Shown one piece after another: positions 35,661 to 47,922 of a stretch of 64,000 nt of DNA. The notes beneath the pieces are model-generated. The model did no database searches, was not told the origin of the DNA, and was given only the letters and a program-made list of their open reading frames with translations. Location: NCBI GenBank assembly GCA_021904315.1, contig CM038916.1:2728001-2792000 (forward strand), written 5' to 3'. Source of the DNA: Sphagnum magellanicum (Eukaryota; Streptophyta; Sphagnopsida; Sphagnales; Sphagnaceae). Every line of letters starts with the position of its first letter. Position 1 is the first letter of the stretch. A program made the translations under genes and the position numbers.

Positions 35661-37271
35661 ATGACTTATGATCCCAAATTTCATGTTGTTCAAAATTTCT
35701 TGATTTGGCTTGATAGATTACACATTAGTGAGGTATTTAGGAACTACATTTTGTAGGATAAAATGACTGAGAAACTTTTCAAGGATAAAATGTTGAATGG
35801 AAGGTTCAAAATCCTTGATAAATTTTAGGGCAATTATTGTTAGCTTTTTAGCAATCTCAACAATCACCTTATGTGGCTATCTATCATAACTTTCAAGAGT
35901 TTTAGAAGTAGATTTAAAGGTGAAAACACACTACAAGGGGGCCACTTTAGGCAAAAAAAATGTATTATTTCTAGGTATATTCTAATATATTTTGGGGGCA
36001 ATTTTTCTTTGATTTCATCTAGCATTTTGATAAACATATAGAATGGATTTTCATACAAAGGCCTCCAACATAATTCTTGTCATGTTTCAAATGAAAGTAA
36101 TTTTTCTACAAAATGTTTTTTTTCAACACACTTATGTCCGTTTGAATGAAAATTTTGTCTAGATGTTTTTTGTAAAATCGTAAGAATCAAACTTTTCAAT
36201 TGTAATTGAAATGATACAATCAATTCATATTCAATATATGACTAAGTTTTTCATTAAGTTTTGCAATTATTTGTATCATTTTTAGAGTATATTTGCACTT
36301 TGCAATATATCGTGACGACATATAAATTCTCACAAATGTACTCTTTAATCATTTAATATTAATCAAAAAATCTAGTTTACTTTGATAATTTCATTATTCA
36401 GCTATTAAACTACCTTCTTTTGAATATAATTTATGAAAACCTCTTTTAATATTGGCTTGGTGGAAGTTGAAAGTTATATAGTTTTGAAAAACAATATTTG
36501 TGATTACATTTTTTGCCCATTGTAATGTGCTTTCACCCTTAACAACTTTTCATTGAATAGATTCTTGTGATGTATTTTTAGAAGCTTTATGAGCTTGGTA
36601 CCGCCTGACACGTTTTCATGTGTTAGCTTTGTGCTTACTTTCATATTAGCTTTGATATGCATTTCTCAAGTTACAATTTCCTTCCCCTTAAACATTCACA
36701 TTTCGAATGTCTTGTGCACCTTCCCTACCCCCTCCTGATGAAGGATTTTGTTTGCACTTGGCCATGTTGTTGTCAAAAGCTCTGCAATGAAACCCATCCA
36801 TAAAGAAAAAACATTCACATAAATCTTGAATTTTTTTTTTTGCTCAAAACTTGAAACTAGCAAAGACAACTTGAGACACAAAACTTTTTGATTTGAAAAC
36901 TCTATGTGAAGCCATCTTTTCTAGGTTTGAATGCATTTTCTTTAGAGATGAAGGGCATTCAAGTTCACATTATGCATCAAAATTGTTGCAATCAACTTCC
37001 TTGGCTTTTGATCCATGCATACATAACACATGAACCCTAGAAACCTCATCAGATGCATACGTTCTTAGCAAGGATGTTGAAGTTGAAGCATGTGATTGCA
37101 TTCCTAGCTAGTTACTTATAGAAGTTGCAACATCTCTCATTGCCAAACTGATCCAAAATGGGATCAAATTAAATAACTCATGAAAAATTTGTTCATGAAA
37201 ATTAGTCATTAGTTTTGCACAACGAGATGTTAAGGGTTGTCAACCATACACTCTAAATTCAAAACATTATT

Positions 37272-37466
37272 TCATAGTGACGATCTAGGACGAACTCTCT
37301 GCAGGTGTGTAAAAAACCTTTTTTTATCGAAATCTTGTTTTTCATTTTGTTCTTCAAGCTCATATTGTTCAATAATATGAGTATGTTTCAACATCTCCCA
37401 TACCACCTTATCCACTCTATTGATTTGTCTTTGCATAAGCTTTTTAAAGATGCAAAATTTCATCAT
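37272..37466 (-). pseudogene. short minus-strand coding remnant
   Basis: 64-codon charged frame (VDKVVWEMLKHTHIIEQYEL, then a Lys/Glu-rich part). It is on the same strand as, and upstream of, the fragment at 35.26-35.66 kb, so it may come from the same decayed gene. No domain recognised. Confidence 0.2.
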
Positions 37467-38389
37467 ATCTACAAGTTGCTTATAGTTTTGTCAAATGTTT
37501 TTATCACAACAGTAAAGTTCTAATGCTCAAATTCAAATTTAATGTGCCTAGAGAAATTATTTTTTGAGGCGGTTGCTTAAGCGGTCACTTTACAACTTTT
37601 ATGTTTGAACACTTGAACTCAAAAATGAACCTTAATGGAAGCTCAAACTATGCACACAGTGCACATTGAAAGCACAAAAGCTCATACATGACTAAGATTC
37701 AAACCTAAGTGGAGTTCCTACTCACAATGCGTACTTGCCACCCATACTAGATTTCACACTTTGCTTGAACCCTAGAGTGTTAGACCTCTAACTACAACAC
37801 TCAAGAGAAAACAACAAAAGTTGTCAAACATTAGTTCCAAAAATTTAATTTATTCGAGCCATCCACAATGTTTCAAAGAGGAAAACTTGTTGGAAATTAA
37901 ATTATAGTAATGTAGAAAAATGAATTATATAGCATCATAATTCATGATTGTTGAGGAATGCATAGAAATAATAAAAAAATTTATTGAAAAAAATCAAATA
38001 TATTGTGTTAATTATTGTTACAAAAGGATTATAACAATTGGTTATAGTGCTAAGAAAGTTTTTAAAGACATGCAAAATTTGACAAAATCATTTTAAACTT
38101 TTGAAGAAGTTCAATGAATACATATTTAATTTAGTCCTTGAAAAGATTTTCCTTTGATAATGTTTATCCATATGAAATGTCTCTTAACCGTGATTTCTTA
38201 GGACTAGTTACTCTTGGAGTGAGTCATTTTATTGCATTCACACCTTAAAGTGACCATTTTGACCAAGTATTAAGTTGTACATCTAATTAAAAAAGAAAAA
38301 TTTTAAATGGTGCATCAAGATGCCCATGACTTAGTCAAATTGACTGTATTAATTTAGTTGGTTAGCCCACCTTCTATGCTACTGAACTA

Positions 38390-38745
38390 CCAACCTATTT
38401 AACATATACCTATCTATGTCCTTCCTACCTACTTACCAAAATATGTCCTATCTACTGTCTACCTACCTACCATCTACCTATTTACATCCTATCTACCTAC
38501 CTACCATCCACCTATTTACCTCATATTATACCTACTATCTATTTACTATTTACCAAACTTACCTATTTATTTACCTATTTATCTATTTACCTACTTATAT
38601 ATCTAAAAACTTATATATACCTACCTACCTACCTACTATCTACCTACATACTTTACCTATATTTTACATAAGTAGATATGTACATCTAAAAACATAGGTA
38701 GGTAGACATGTATACCTATTTATTTATTTAGTTAGGTACTTACTT
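38390..38745. repeat. CTAC/ACCT tetranucleotide-rich tract ending in inverted TAGG
   Basis: Long imperfect runs of CTAC, CTAT and TTTACC on the plus strand change to TAGGTAGGTAG at 38,695-38,705. The open frame here encodes only Tyr/Leu/Pro/Thr repeats and is not a gene. Confidence 0.8.
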
Positions 38746-38844
38746 ATGAAAAAAATTGAAATTCAAATGTTGTTATACACATTGACAAAAGAATTTATTG
38801 AAGTTCAAGGAAACATGTTAAATCCATTTGGTATCATGTTGTTT

Positions 38845-39281
38845 TACAAAATGGTGTGGTGGTTTGATGGCCAAGACATTGGTGTGGAACCAAAAAAACC
38901 AAGGTTCAATCCCCCTTACCGACATATATTTTGTGGAATACATGTATTCATATATATACCTTGTACATGTGTGCAAATGTATAATATATAGATGGGTTGT
39001 GGATAGGAGGTAGGAGGCCATGGTGGGTGGGTGGGTGGTAGGTATTTATTATATTTAAAAATTGAACTATTTTTTTAATTAAATTTTTTTGGTTGCCCAA
39101 TTTTTTGTACAATTTAACTAATCAAAAAAAGCATTTTATGGTCAATCGACAAAATCATGAATCAAATTGGACATGTTCAAATCGATTTGTTTAGTATGAT
39201 TAAGTGGTCAAATTGATTAAATGTCAAAATGATTGGTTTTTGGTTTAGTTTTCCAATCAAATAAACCATGATCTGTAATAA
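38845..39281 (+). repeat. modular repeat, copy 3, with tRNA-like head
   Basis: Plus strand: TGGTGTGGTGGTTTGATGGCC, then AAGGTTCAATCCCCCTTACC, laid out like tRNA A and B boxes about 45 bp apart. A variable spacer follows, then a GGTAGGAGG/GGGTGGGTGG tract (39,005-39,045), AT-rich DNA, a GGACATGTTCAAATCGATTTG motif and the end CCAATCAAATAAACC + ATGATCTGTAATAATG. Same order as copy 2. Confidence 0.5.
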
Positions 39282-40389
39282 TGATCCAATCTTCAAAAGC
39301 AGCAAGTAAAAATCACATTATAGATGCACAACAAAACATATAAAGATAAAATGTGGTAAATTTTCCATACAACAAGCAAGAAAGATTATTGAGCAAAATG
39401 GTGGAGCTTTTGCCATCGTTGTTTTCAAATTTGGAAGAGTCTTGTTTTACGTTTTGAAAACATACACAAAGGGATTTGAAGGAGATTAAGACACCTTTTT
39501 TATGTCTTATATACAATAGTATATATAGGTAATGTGTACTATAATGTAGATATATGGAAATTTACATATTGGAGACAAGTTCACAAATTATGATGACGGA
39601 TTGACAAAATTTTCACAATGATTAGAATCCTTTTTAAGCATATGGCATTTAAAGCCATAAAGTGTTATGTGGAAGATAACTGAGCCATATAGTTTTTCAT
39701 AAACACATGGTCACATGTGGTGTAACCATATGTTTTAAAATATAATGTATGAGAGGAGAGTTTTTGAAAGAATAATCACACATTTATAAAAAAATGTATG
39801 GCATCCTCAACCCCATAAACTAAATTTTAAAAAACACCATACAAAATTTCATATCATATGGCATTGCTAGGGACATTTTTTTGGGTGAAAATTAGGGTTA
39901 GGAGATAAATTTAACCTTAAAACATTGTCCTTTTAGGGGTTTGGTTGAATCTTTTTCAATTTTTCTAATTAGCTTTTCAGTTTCCCAAATCAACATTTTC
40001 AGCAAATGTTGTGTTTTGTGATTTGTTAAGGCTAACTTATGTGGAGGCAAGAGCAAGAGGTTGCAAACAACCTTAAAGCCACCATTGTTTTTTTCTTTGT
40101 GCAAAATTACTCAATGTTCTTTGATTATTAAAATTTTGTTTTGTTGAGGATTATGCATAATAGGAAATGAAAAGTTGTTCATTAATTGATAATTAGACCT
40201 TGATCTAAACCAATTTTAGGTATTTGATGGTTGAGGTATGCCTTTGAGTTACATAATTATCAAAATAAATAAGAAATTTTTATCAATTGTTTGTATGTTC
40301 CATTGGATACATATTCAAAGCATTTGTCAATATTTTCTTGAGTGGTTTGTTTGGAAAATGGTTTTATTATAATTCATGATTTTTTCATC
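39282..40389. other. AT-rich spacer
   Basis: No gene or element end supported. Short minus frames at 39,313-39,516 and 39,898-40,104 lack recognisable content. Confidence 0.45.
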
Positions 40390-40840
40390 TAGGTTTTCAA
40401 GTCAAAAAATACCTAAAATGACAAGCTCAAAAAAACCACCTTATCAATTTGGACAAGTTGATTTGGATTTGGTCAATGTAATTAAGTAGTCAAATTGGAC
40501 CTTGTCATTTTGACTAGCATAGTGATTAACAAAGTGATTAACTATTTGATTAGTAGACAATGGAACATTTAAATGGGTCAAATATTTTATACCTAAATTA
40601 AAGTCATTTTTTGGATTATTATTTTAAGAATTAATAGGTAGGTAAGTAGGTCAAAAAATGCATTAGGTAGGTAGGTAGGTGTAGTTAGATTACTTACCTA
40701 ACCTAACTTAATTTAACTTAACCTAACTTCACTGAACTACTTTAGTCTAACCTACTGACTCTAGCCTTCCAAACATGCACATAAGTTTTAAATATAAAGA
40801 ATTGAATCCCAAGTCCTTACCAATGGACTACACCATCAAA
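40390..40840 (-). repeat. modular repeat, copy 4, with tRNA-like head
   Basis: On the minus strand: GATGGTGTAGTCCATTGGTA, then GGACTTGGGATTCAATTCTT near 40,838-40,790, a TTAGG-rich stretch (40,770-40,690), a CCTA tract (40,680-40,635), AT-rich DNA and the TCCAAATCAACTTGTCCAAA motif near 40,455. The terminus is less clear than in copies 1-3. Confidence 0.45.
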
Positions 40841-40889
40841 GGTGTTCAATTTTTATCAAGTTTTTTTTATTTCACATGTTTATTTCACA

Positions 40890-41430
40890 TCATTAAAATG
40901 TAGTGGCTAAACCTAGTTGACAACTAGTGGCTAAACCTAATGGCTAAACGTAGTGACTTAAAGTAATGGCCAAACCTAAAAGTTAAATTCAATGATTTAA
41001 AGTAATGGCTAAACCTAATGGTTAAATATAATGGTTAAACTTAATGACTTTGGTTAAACCTAATGACTTAAAATTAATGACTAAACATAATAGCTAAACT
41101 TAGTGACTTAAAGTAATGGTTAAATTTAGTGATTTAAAGTAATTGTTAAACATAATGGCTAAATTTAATGACTTAAAATAATGGTTAAACTTAACACTAA
41201 ATTTAATGATTTAAAATAATGGCTAAATATAATGATGAAACCTAGTTGTTAAACATAGTGATTTAAAATAATGACTAAACATAATGATTAAACCTAGTTG
41301 TTAAATTTAGTGATTTAAAAGTAATGGTTAAACATAATAACTAAATTTAATTGCTAAATTTAGTGAATTAAAATAATGGTTAAACTTTGGTTAAATTTAG
41401 TGGTTAAACATAGTAGTTAAATCTAGTTAG
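40890..41430. repeat. minisatellite of TAATGGTTAAAC / AGTGATTTAAA modules
   Basis: Two short modules alternate for about 540 bp: TAATGGCTAAACCTA (about 15 bp) and AGTGACTTAAAG (about 12 bp). Spacing is irregular and substitutions are frequent. Confidence 0.8.
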
Positions 41431-41929
41431 ACCATGTCATATAAATGATTAAAGATCATTGGCCATCTTGACTAAATGTTCAACTTGATTAAAGATTATT
41501 GGTCATTTTTATTAAAAATCATTGGCCATTTTGATTAATTATTCAATTTGATTAAAGACCATTGGCCGTTTGATTGTTAACTATGTGTATTTAGTTGATG
41601 AACTCAAGATGTTGTTAGAAGAGGGTACCAAAGTTGTTGATGGTTCATACCATGTTCTTATGGACAATGCATGATTACTTAGGCCTTGGATTTTGTTCAG
41701 GTATATTCATCATCCGTTTTTATTCAAAAAATTCATTAAGGAAAAAATAAGTTTTTTTTTTTGGTTTCAAGTAAAATAATATATATTTTAGAATTAAAAA
41801 AAACTTCATATTACAAAAGGTTTCTTATGTAAGATTTCAAATGAAAGGATACCACACATGTTTCATTGTGTTAATAATGTGGATTTTGATATTTTCTTCA
41901 TTTGAAGAAAATGGTTTACTTTAATTTTA

Positions 41930-44000
41930 GGCAAATATTCTTGTTTATAGATCACCCATTTTGCACCACCTTGAAGATGTTCTTCAATGAACTTTGTGGA
42001 AAGTCTCCAACTCCTATTTGATGCACAACTCAAGAGTGGTTGGATTTATGGAATTCTTCTATGGAAGTTCTTCCAAAAGGTATGAAATGGTTATCATGTT
42101 CAAAATTATGTCCTAGATAATTGGGTAGATCTAAACATCCATCACCTATCCCATGCACATTATAAAAAATTGTTTTCTTTTTGCTTTCACATTTGTCGAA
42201 GGAGAAGGAGAATGTAGAGGCAATGCTAGATCTTCAAACATGCAATGTGAAGGAGGATTTTTGGAAGCATGATGATAGAAGTTATAAGGCCAATTCATAA
42301 GTCCTTACTAAAACTGAACATAAGATTTTTTTTGGTGTTTTGAAGTTCATCAAAACACCAACTATAGATTATGGTGTAGATTTCAAACATGCCATAAATA
42401 AAAAAATTCAATTCATAAGTTTCAAGTTGCAGGATTTTTTCAATATGCTACAATACACACTAATTATGGCAATCACAGGTTTGACTATTAATGTAATTCA
42501 TGAAAACATTTCTTGTCTTTCTAAATTGGTGTGGTGGGTTTGTATTGAAGTGGGTCTAATAATGAAAAAGGAAAGTGTTTTTACTATGTTGGATATGCAT
42601 TTGCTAACATCTTTTTTCAATTTTCAAGTTCATATGTTGATTCACTTAGTGCAAGAAGTAGGATTGATTGGCCTTTTACCAAGGAGTTGTATGTATTTTA
42701 TAGAAAGATTCGTACAACCTTGAAAAGCTTCATAAGACAATGTTTTCGACTAGAAATAAGCACAATGGAAGGTTATTTGATACAAGAAACAATGACTAGG
42801 TGCCATAATGTAATCGGAGATCTTGATGAGTACACCCCTCGAATTTGGAAAAAGCACATTAATGCTTGAGAAATTGGTATGATTTTCATTATTACTCAAA
42901 TAATTTTCTAAATATTTATGAAGTCAAAACACATAAATTGAGTTCATGTTCTTTGAGGTGAATAAATAACATGTTATGTTACAACAAGTGAAGTGTTGCC
43001 AACAAAAGGAAAATAAAATAACATTCAAAATTATGACAATGTGGCTTATAAGTAAATTAATAGACTTGTTCCACAAAGTGTGGTGTCAATTGAATTGTAG
43101 TTGAAGGCATATGAAGACAAGAAACAAGAGGTTGAAAATGCCCTCCAAATGTGAAAGCCAACACACAAGTCCCTATGAGGTTCACTTCTTGAAAAATTGC
43201 CAAACTTTGGTGATTGGGTGAAAGATGCAATTGCAAAAGCAAAGGGTGAAAATTCCATTAACAAGGACATCTCCAACATTGCAAGTATTGGATTTACCAA
43301 TCCCATTTTGCTTTAATCCTTTGATACATTTTTTTATTAATTACATGTTTAATTAAATCACATTCTCCTTTGATTGTTTTTTGGATTATTTTCTTGTAGT
43401 GGATTGCAACTTCAATTACCAAACACATTCCATAATGTGTCCCTATGGGTGTCGTTACCATGCCCTTGATGAGTAAAGGCAAAGTTGTGATTCAAGAATT
43501 GTTTGTAGGAAATCTTGGGAGTGGACTATAGTAATTTGAAAAATCAAAGTTAAAAAATGGTGGTCTTCAAGGTGTAATCGTTTTTAAGCATTGTGGAATA
43601 TGATGAATGCCTATTTTATTCAATTAACAGTAGCCAAGTGTATTGGGAAGACATGTTGAAAGACCAACCATTTGTATTTCCAAAGTTTGTGGAATAAATG
43701 TTTTTGTTATGGACCATCTAAAACTTGGTCAATTGATTGTTTTACAAAATAATTTGAGGTTGTTTAGGGTTTTTGGGAACCCACTTGTGGCTTGGGATGA
43801 TGGAAACCATGCAACATGACGATGTTGTGGATATGTTACTAAGATGCACCCTATTAAAAAACAACCTACTGAGGAATAGATACCCCAAATTGTTGGGGGT
43901 GATGATAATGATGAGGATGGAAAAAATGATGAAGGGAAAGGTGAAGAATTCAACATAAATTTGGGAGGTTTCAACATGCAAAAGGGTCCCAAATTCTTTA
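41930..44000 (+). pseudogene. En/Spm (CACTA) transposase remnant
   Basis: The best preserved stretch is 42,340-42,870. It encodes a helical part, then FFNFQVHMLIHLVQEVGLIG and, after a short shift, KSFIRQCFRLEISTMEGYLIQE. Plant CACTA transposases have the pattern FDVM-HLVIHLVEEV, an RWMYP-ER-LK-YVRNR block and a GYI-EE block, which fits. Further 3', about 43,640-43,700 reads VYWEDMLKDQPFVFPKFVEQ, like the downstream conserved part of the same family (QV-QVFYV region). The frame is broken by many stops and shifts, and an intron-like TTTCTTGTAG acceptor lies near 43,398. Inactive; probably the source family for the CACTA-like ends at 34,119 and 29,465. Confidence 0.75.
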
Positions 44001-45600
44001 AGATGTACAAAAATCTTGTCACAATGTCACCCTTTTTTGTCTTTTTTACCTAGTCCTTTTTTACCATGTAAAAACACATTTATGGATGATTATGATGGAA
44101 TTTAAAATTGTAATGGTTTAAAATTTAGTCCTTTTCAAATATTTGATAACTTTTGATTCCTTATTTTTATGGGCATTAAAATATAAGGTAAAAAAGGATT
44201 GCAAAAAAGGACTAGGCTTTTTTCATCATGTGCGGTACACCTTAAAGGATTTTCACCCAAAAAAACCTATATATTTTTCTTGATGAACAAAAAGTTTTAG
44301 ATTTGAAACATGAAGAATGAGGTCATAATGAAGTAATGTTCATTTTATTTGGATAAGGTGAGTAACATTCTTATTGGAAGTTTAGGATGTTATTCAATTT
44401 TATTAACCCTTTTAGACCATGAAGAAACTCATGATTTATTCGATACATGATTGCAATTTGAAGAATAACATCATGCCATGTTGTGTGTACATGAAATAGT
44501 TGGAAAATACAAAATTATGAAATATTGAACATTGCTAGGTTATTTGTTGTAAAATTTATGGTGCAAATGTTGCTAGTTTTTAGGCAATGTTTATAAGGTG
44601 GATCTTGGTGGGATTTGGCATAGGATGACATGCTATAAGTGCAAGCCCATGCTGTAAATGGTTTAACCTTTGTGGTGGATTTATAGTCAAGTGTCTCATT
44701 ATTATGACGAAATTAAATGGTGTTTTTTTTTTCGTACGTATTTTTTATTCAAGTGCATATGGCGATTAATATATTTTTAAATTTATTAATTGGGACTTGA
44801 ATTTAGACTAATAATTTCATTGTGCATTATGAAAAGAACTGTGTGGTTATTTATTGATGAAAAAATCATTTGTTAGTAGTAATGGATTTTTAAAATGAAA
44901 AAATATGGACAGGTTGTCTGATTGGACCAATCACAAAATGGAAAAAATTATATTAATTCATTTTTCAAATTTGTTATTGGGATTCAATATATGATGTAAT
45001 ATAAGATGATGAATTCATATGAGGAATCTTTTATTTGAAAACCTTAACTGTTTGATAGTTAAAAACTTTTGAATGGTTAAAATTTGACCATATTTCCATA
45101 AGTCCATATGAATTACAACTGTTTTTTGTTTTTCAATTTTATTGTTCCAAAAACATATGTTTTGAAAGTTTTAGATGAGACATTAATCCAAAAAAAATTG
45201 TGAGTTTTCCTTTTAGGACTTCCAAATTTAAAAATGACATTAGTGATATTAAATACAAGTTCTCACATAGATTTGGGAAGGTTTATAGGTGATTGAATAT
45301 GTCTTATTGAAAGATTAGATTAATAACATTTTTAAAAGTAAAAACTATTTCCATTTGAATCATTTTAAAGAATCTTGTATGGACTTATAAAGAATGTAAC
45401 TTTTGCTGATATTGAGATTCTCAATCATGAATTCACCCTTTATTTGGTTTTCGCAATGTGTGTAATTCGTGCTTATTTCACAACATTAAATACGTGATTT
45501 TCAACCTAAGTATAATGGATTAGGATAAGAACATCACCAGTAAGTATGTTATGTTGTTTATTAAGTTTCAATTAGATTGTTTGCAAAGGGTTTGCATACT
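44001..45600. other. AT-rich spacer, includes diverged direct repeat
   Basis: 44,705-45,190 aligns loosely with 32,190-32,640 (shared order: AATATATTTTTAAAT-TATTAATTGG, TTATTGA, TTTTGGA/TTTTAAA, ACTTTTGAATG, CATAAG). No gene seen. Confidence 0.5.
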
Positions 45601-47281
45601 CAAATTGGGAGTGACTTTGTTTGTGTTTTGTTGGTTGGTTTGGAGGATTAAGATTTTTTGAGGAGATGTCAGATTTTCTGTTCAAATATAAGGTTAGGTG
45701 GCATCACTTGAACTTCTTGTTTTGTCTCAAGAGCTTCCTCTTTGCATTGGTAATTCTAGTTGTTTCATCCTATCTGAACCTTCTGTGTAAGTTTCAGGCT
45801 TTCTTCCTAGAAGGTCAAGCTTCATGGCATCAAGAATTGCAGGAGATGTTTCTATGAAACAATTTTGGACAATACTTGTAAAAAACATTTGTGGTTGCTT
45901 TTGTTACAAATGGATGCAGCTTCCTGTGACAAAAGCAGTTGATCAAATTCTGATCTTAAAACTCCTAATGATCAAATTTTCAACGTTATAATGGATTATG
46001 GATTGGAGCATCACCAATAAGTATGCCTTGCTGTGAAGTTTCATTTGCATGCTTTTTACAAGCTATGCAAAAGGTGATGAGTCAATATAGCTATGGCATG
46101 TGTGAGGTTATATATTTCTATATTGTTGATGAAACTGAAGTTGGAGTTGTAGTCATGATTAGATACCTTTTTGTTGATCTGTTGTCTGCAAGATCTAGTC
46201 TTGAATCAGTAGCCCATTCCCTTTGTGCATATTTGAAGAGCATCTATAGTAGAGTCCATTGATGTGCATGCTGATGGTCCTGTATTTTTTTGACATTTAG
46301 CTAGCAATGGTTGGATTTATGGAATTTTTTGATATTCATAATTCATATTTTTGGATGTAAGTACTTTGATGGTTCAGACACTGATATTGTATTCTCAGTG
46401 TCTTGGATAGTTGTCAACCATCAGTGTTGCAGTTGGCAGCATTACATGAGTAAGAAAACTTACCAATGCAGGCATGCCAGATGAGTTTATGCTAGGCTAG
46501 CTGATTTTTGTGGACTCATCTGATTTGTTTGTTGTATGTATCATTGTGGTGAGCAGCTGTAGTTTCTTGCTTGACATTTCTGGTGCATGTGAATTGGTTT
46601 TTTTGTGGTCAGGTGGTGACATCCAAGAGACTTTTGCTTGTCTTGCTACTGGAAACAAAAAGACAATAATACTTTTTGTGATCAGACAATACCAGTGACA
46701 TGGCCTTTTTGTAAGTTCTCTGAGTGAACTTTTTGGTCATTTATTCTCCAATAGCTAAAGGATGCACTAGGGGGGGGCATTCAGGATTAGTATGTTGCAC
46801 CAGAAGAGATCTTGAAATTGATTTCTCTGTCTTACTTGTGAAGGGAAATGAATGAAAAGGAGACCGTTAATTCTGATGTTATGCTGCTCTTTTGTTTTAT
46901 GATTGGTTTGAGCCATGTTTTCCAGGTTGGTATCCAAAAGGTTCCTCCAGCCTAGATATGTTGGAGCATATATCTACAGTAAGTTCTGATCTCAACCCAA
47001 TTTCTAGTTGTCTCCATCATTGTTAGAAAGATGGTTCATGGAAACAGTTTCTGCACATAGCCGGTTTAGGTTGGGCAAACACCACAACAATAGATTTGGA
47101 AGATTAAGAATACAACGGTCTGGTTGACAAAGAAGAGTTCCATAGCTTTGAATGTAGCCTGTGTTATTTTTTGGATTAGGGAACAAGTGGTGGTTGTATT
47201 GTGACACCCTTGAAGAGTGGAGCTTCTGGGAAGCCCTTGACTCTTGTTGAGTTTGTGTTGGAGATGGATGTAGCTGGGTGG

Positions 47282-47896
47282 TCATCGTTGTTTGGGATCA
47301 GGATCTGTACATATCCAGCTGCTCACCTCAGAAATTCTCTTCTCAGTATGGTTGCAGGTCTGGCTCTCTTTCTCCATTGGCTTTTTTGTTTCCATGTGGA
47401 TAATTTCGTGCCATTGGCTTTTGGCGAGTGACATAAAATTTGGAAAAATATCCAGCAACATAAATGTGGGTCTATCCTCAACCACAACATTTTTCCCTTT
47501 GATAGGGTGGTGGCTTGTAAATAGTCTCTTGGTGATCCTCTGAAGGAGCTTGTCTCCTTTTGTAGGGCTAGTGTGTAAGTCCCTGTTTGATGTATGCAGT
47601 TGTTTCTTGCTCTTTTGATCTGCTAGGAATATGAGAATATGTTGCAGCACAAAGAGTGAAGTCAAGTCAAACCATTGTGAGAAGGCATAGTATGTTATAT
47701 ATGGAAAATAACATGCAGCAAGACAATCCCAACACTGCTGAAACTTTTGTGGTGAGTATTCCATTCCTTGACAATGAGGAGCTGGATGAGGAGCTGGATG
47801 CATTTCATGATGCCAACATGGACCAATTTTCAAAATGCTCAGAGATATTGAGCAAATACCAAAACACCTCCTGTCAGTCGCAAATAATGAGGACAA
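47282..47896 (-). CDS. hypothetical 204-codon open frame
   Basis: The longest minus-strand frame outside mobile elements. It includes a short PAPHPAPH repeat, a DLHTSPTKGDKLLQRITKR stretch and a Lys/Glu-rich C-terminal part. No domain or signal peptide is recognised. Length alone is somewhat improbable by chance in this composition, but an overlapping plus-strand frame (47,656-47,922) complicates the case. Confidence 0.2.
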   Translation of the reverse strand: MSSLFATDRRCFGICSISLSILKIGPCWHHEMHPAPHPAPHCQGMEYSPQKFQQCWDCLAACYFPYITYYAFSQWFDLTSLFVLQHILIFLADQKSKKQLHTSNRDLHTSPTKGDKLLQRITKRLFTSHHPIKGKNVVVEDRPTFMLLDIFPNFMSLAKSQWHEIIHMETKKPMEKESQTCNHTEKRISEVSSWICTDPDPKQR

Positions 47897-47922
47897 TTTC
47901 TAATTCAATGATCAAGATTTAA
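47656..47922 (+). CDS. hypothetical acidic open frame
   Basis: 88 codons with an acidic NEELDEELDAFHDANMDQF stretch, made by a 15-bp direct repeat (GATGAGGAGCTGGAT type). It overlaps the minus-strand 204-codon frame, so at most one of the two is likely real. Confidence 0.18.
   Translation: MKSSQTIVRRHSMLYMENNMQQDNPNTAETFVVSIPFLDNEELDEELDAFHDANMDQFSKCSEILSKYQNTSCQSQIMRTISNSMIKI

Larger units (their letters stand above)
34721..38389. other. AT-rich region with minus-strand coding remnants
   Basis: Unassigned except for the minus-strand fragments annotated separately at 35.26-35.66 kb and 37.27-37.47 kb. Intervening sequence holds a weak 35,864-36,058 minus frame. No element ends were found. 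Confidence 0.4.

Noticed and set aside
38416..38697. 93-codon Tyr/Leu/Pro/Thr-rich frame
   Set aside because: Direct product of the CTAC/ACCT tetranucleotide tract.
43391..43401. TTCTTGTAGTG as the right end of a CACTA element
   Set aside because: The following 3 bp (GAT) do not match the AAT before the end at 34,119, and the site lies inside the transposase remnant, where it looks like an intron acceptor.
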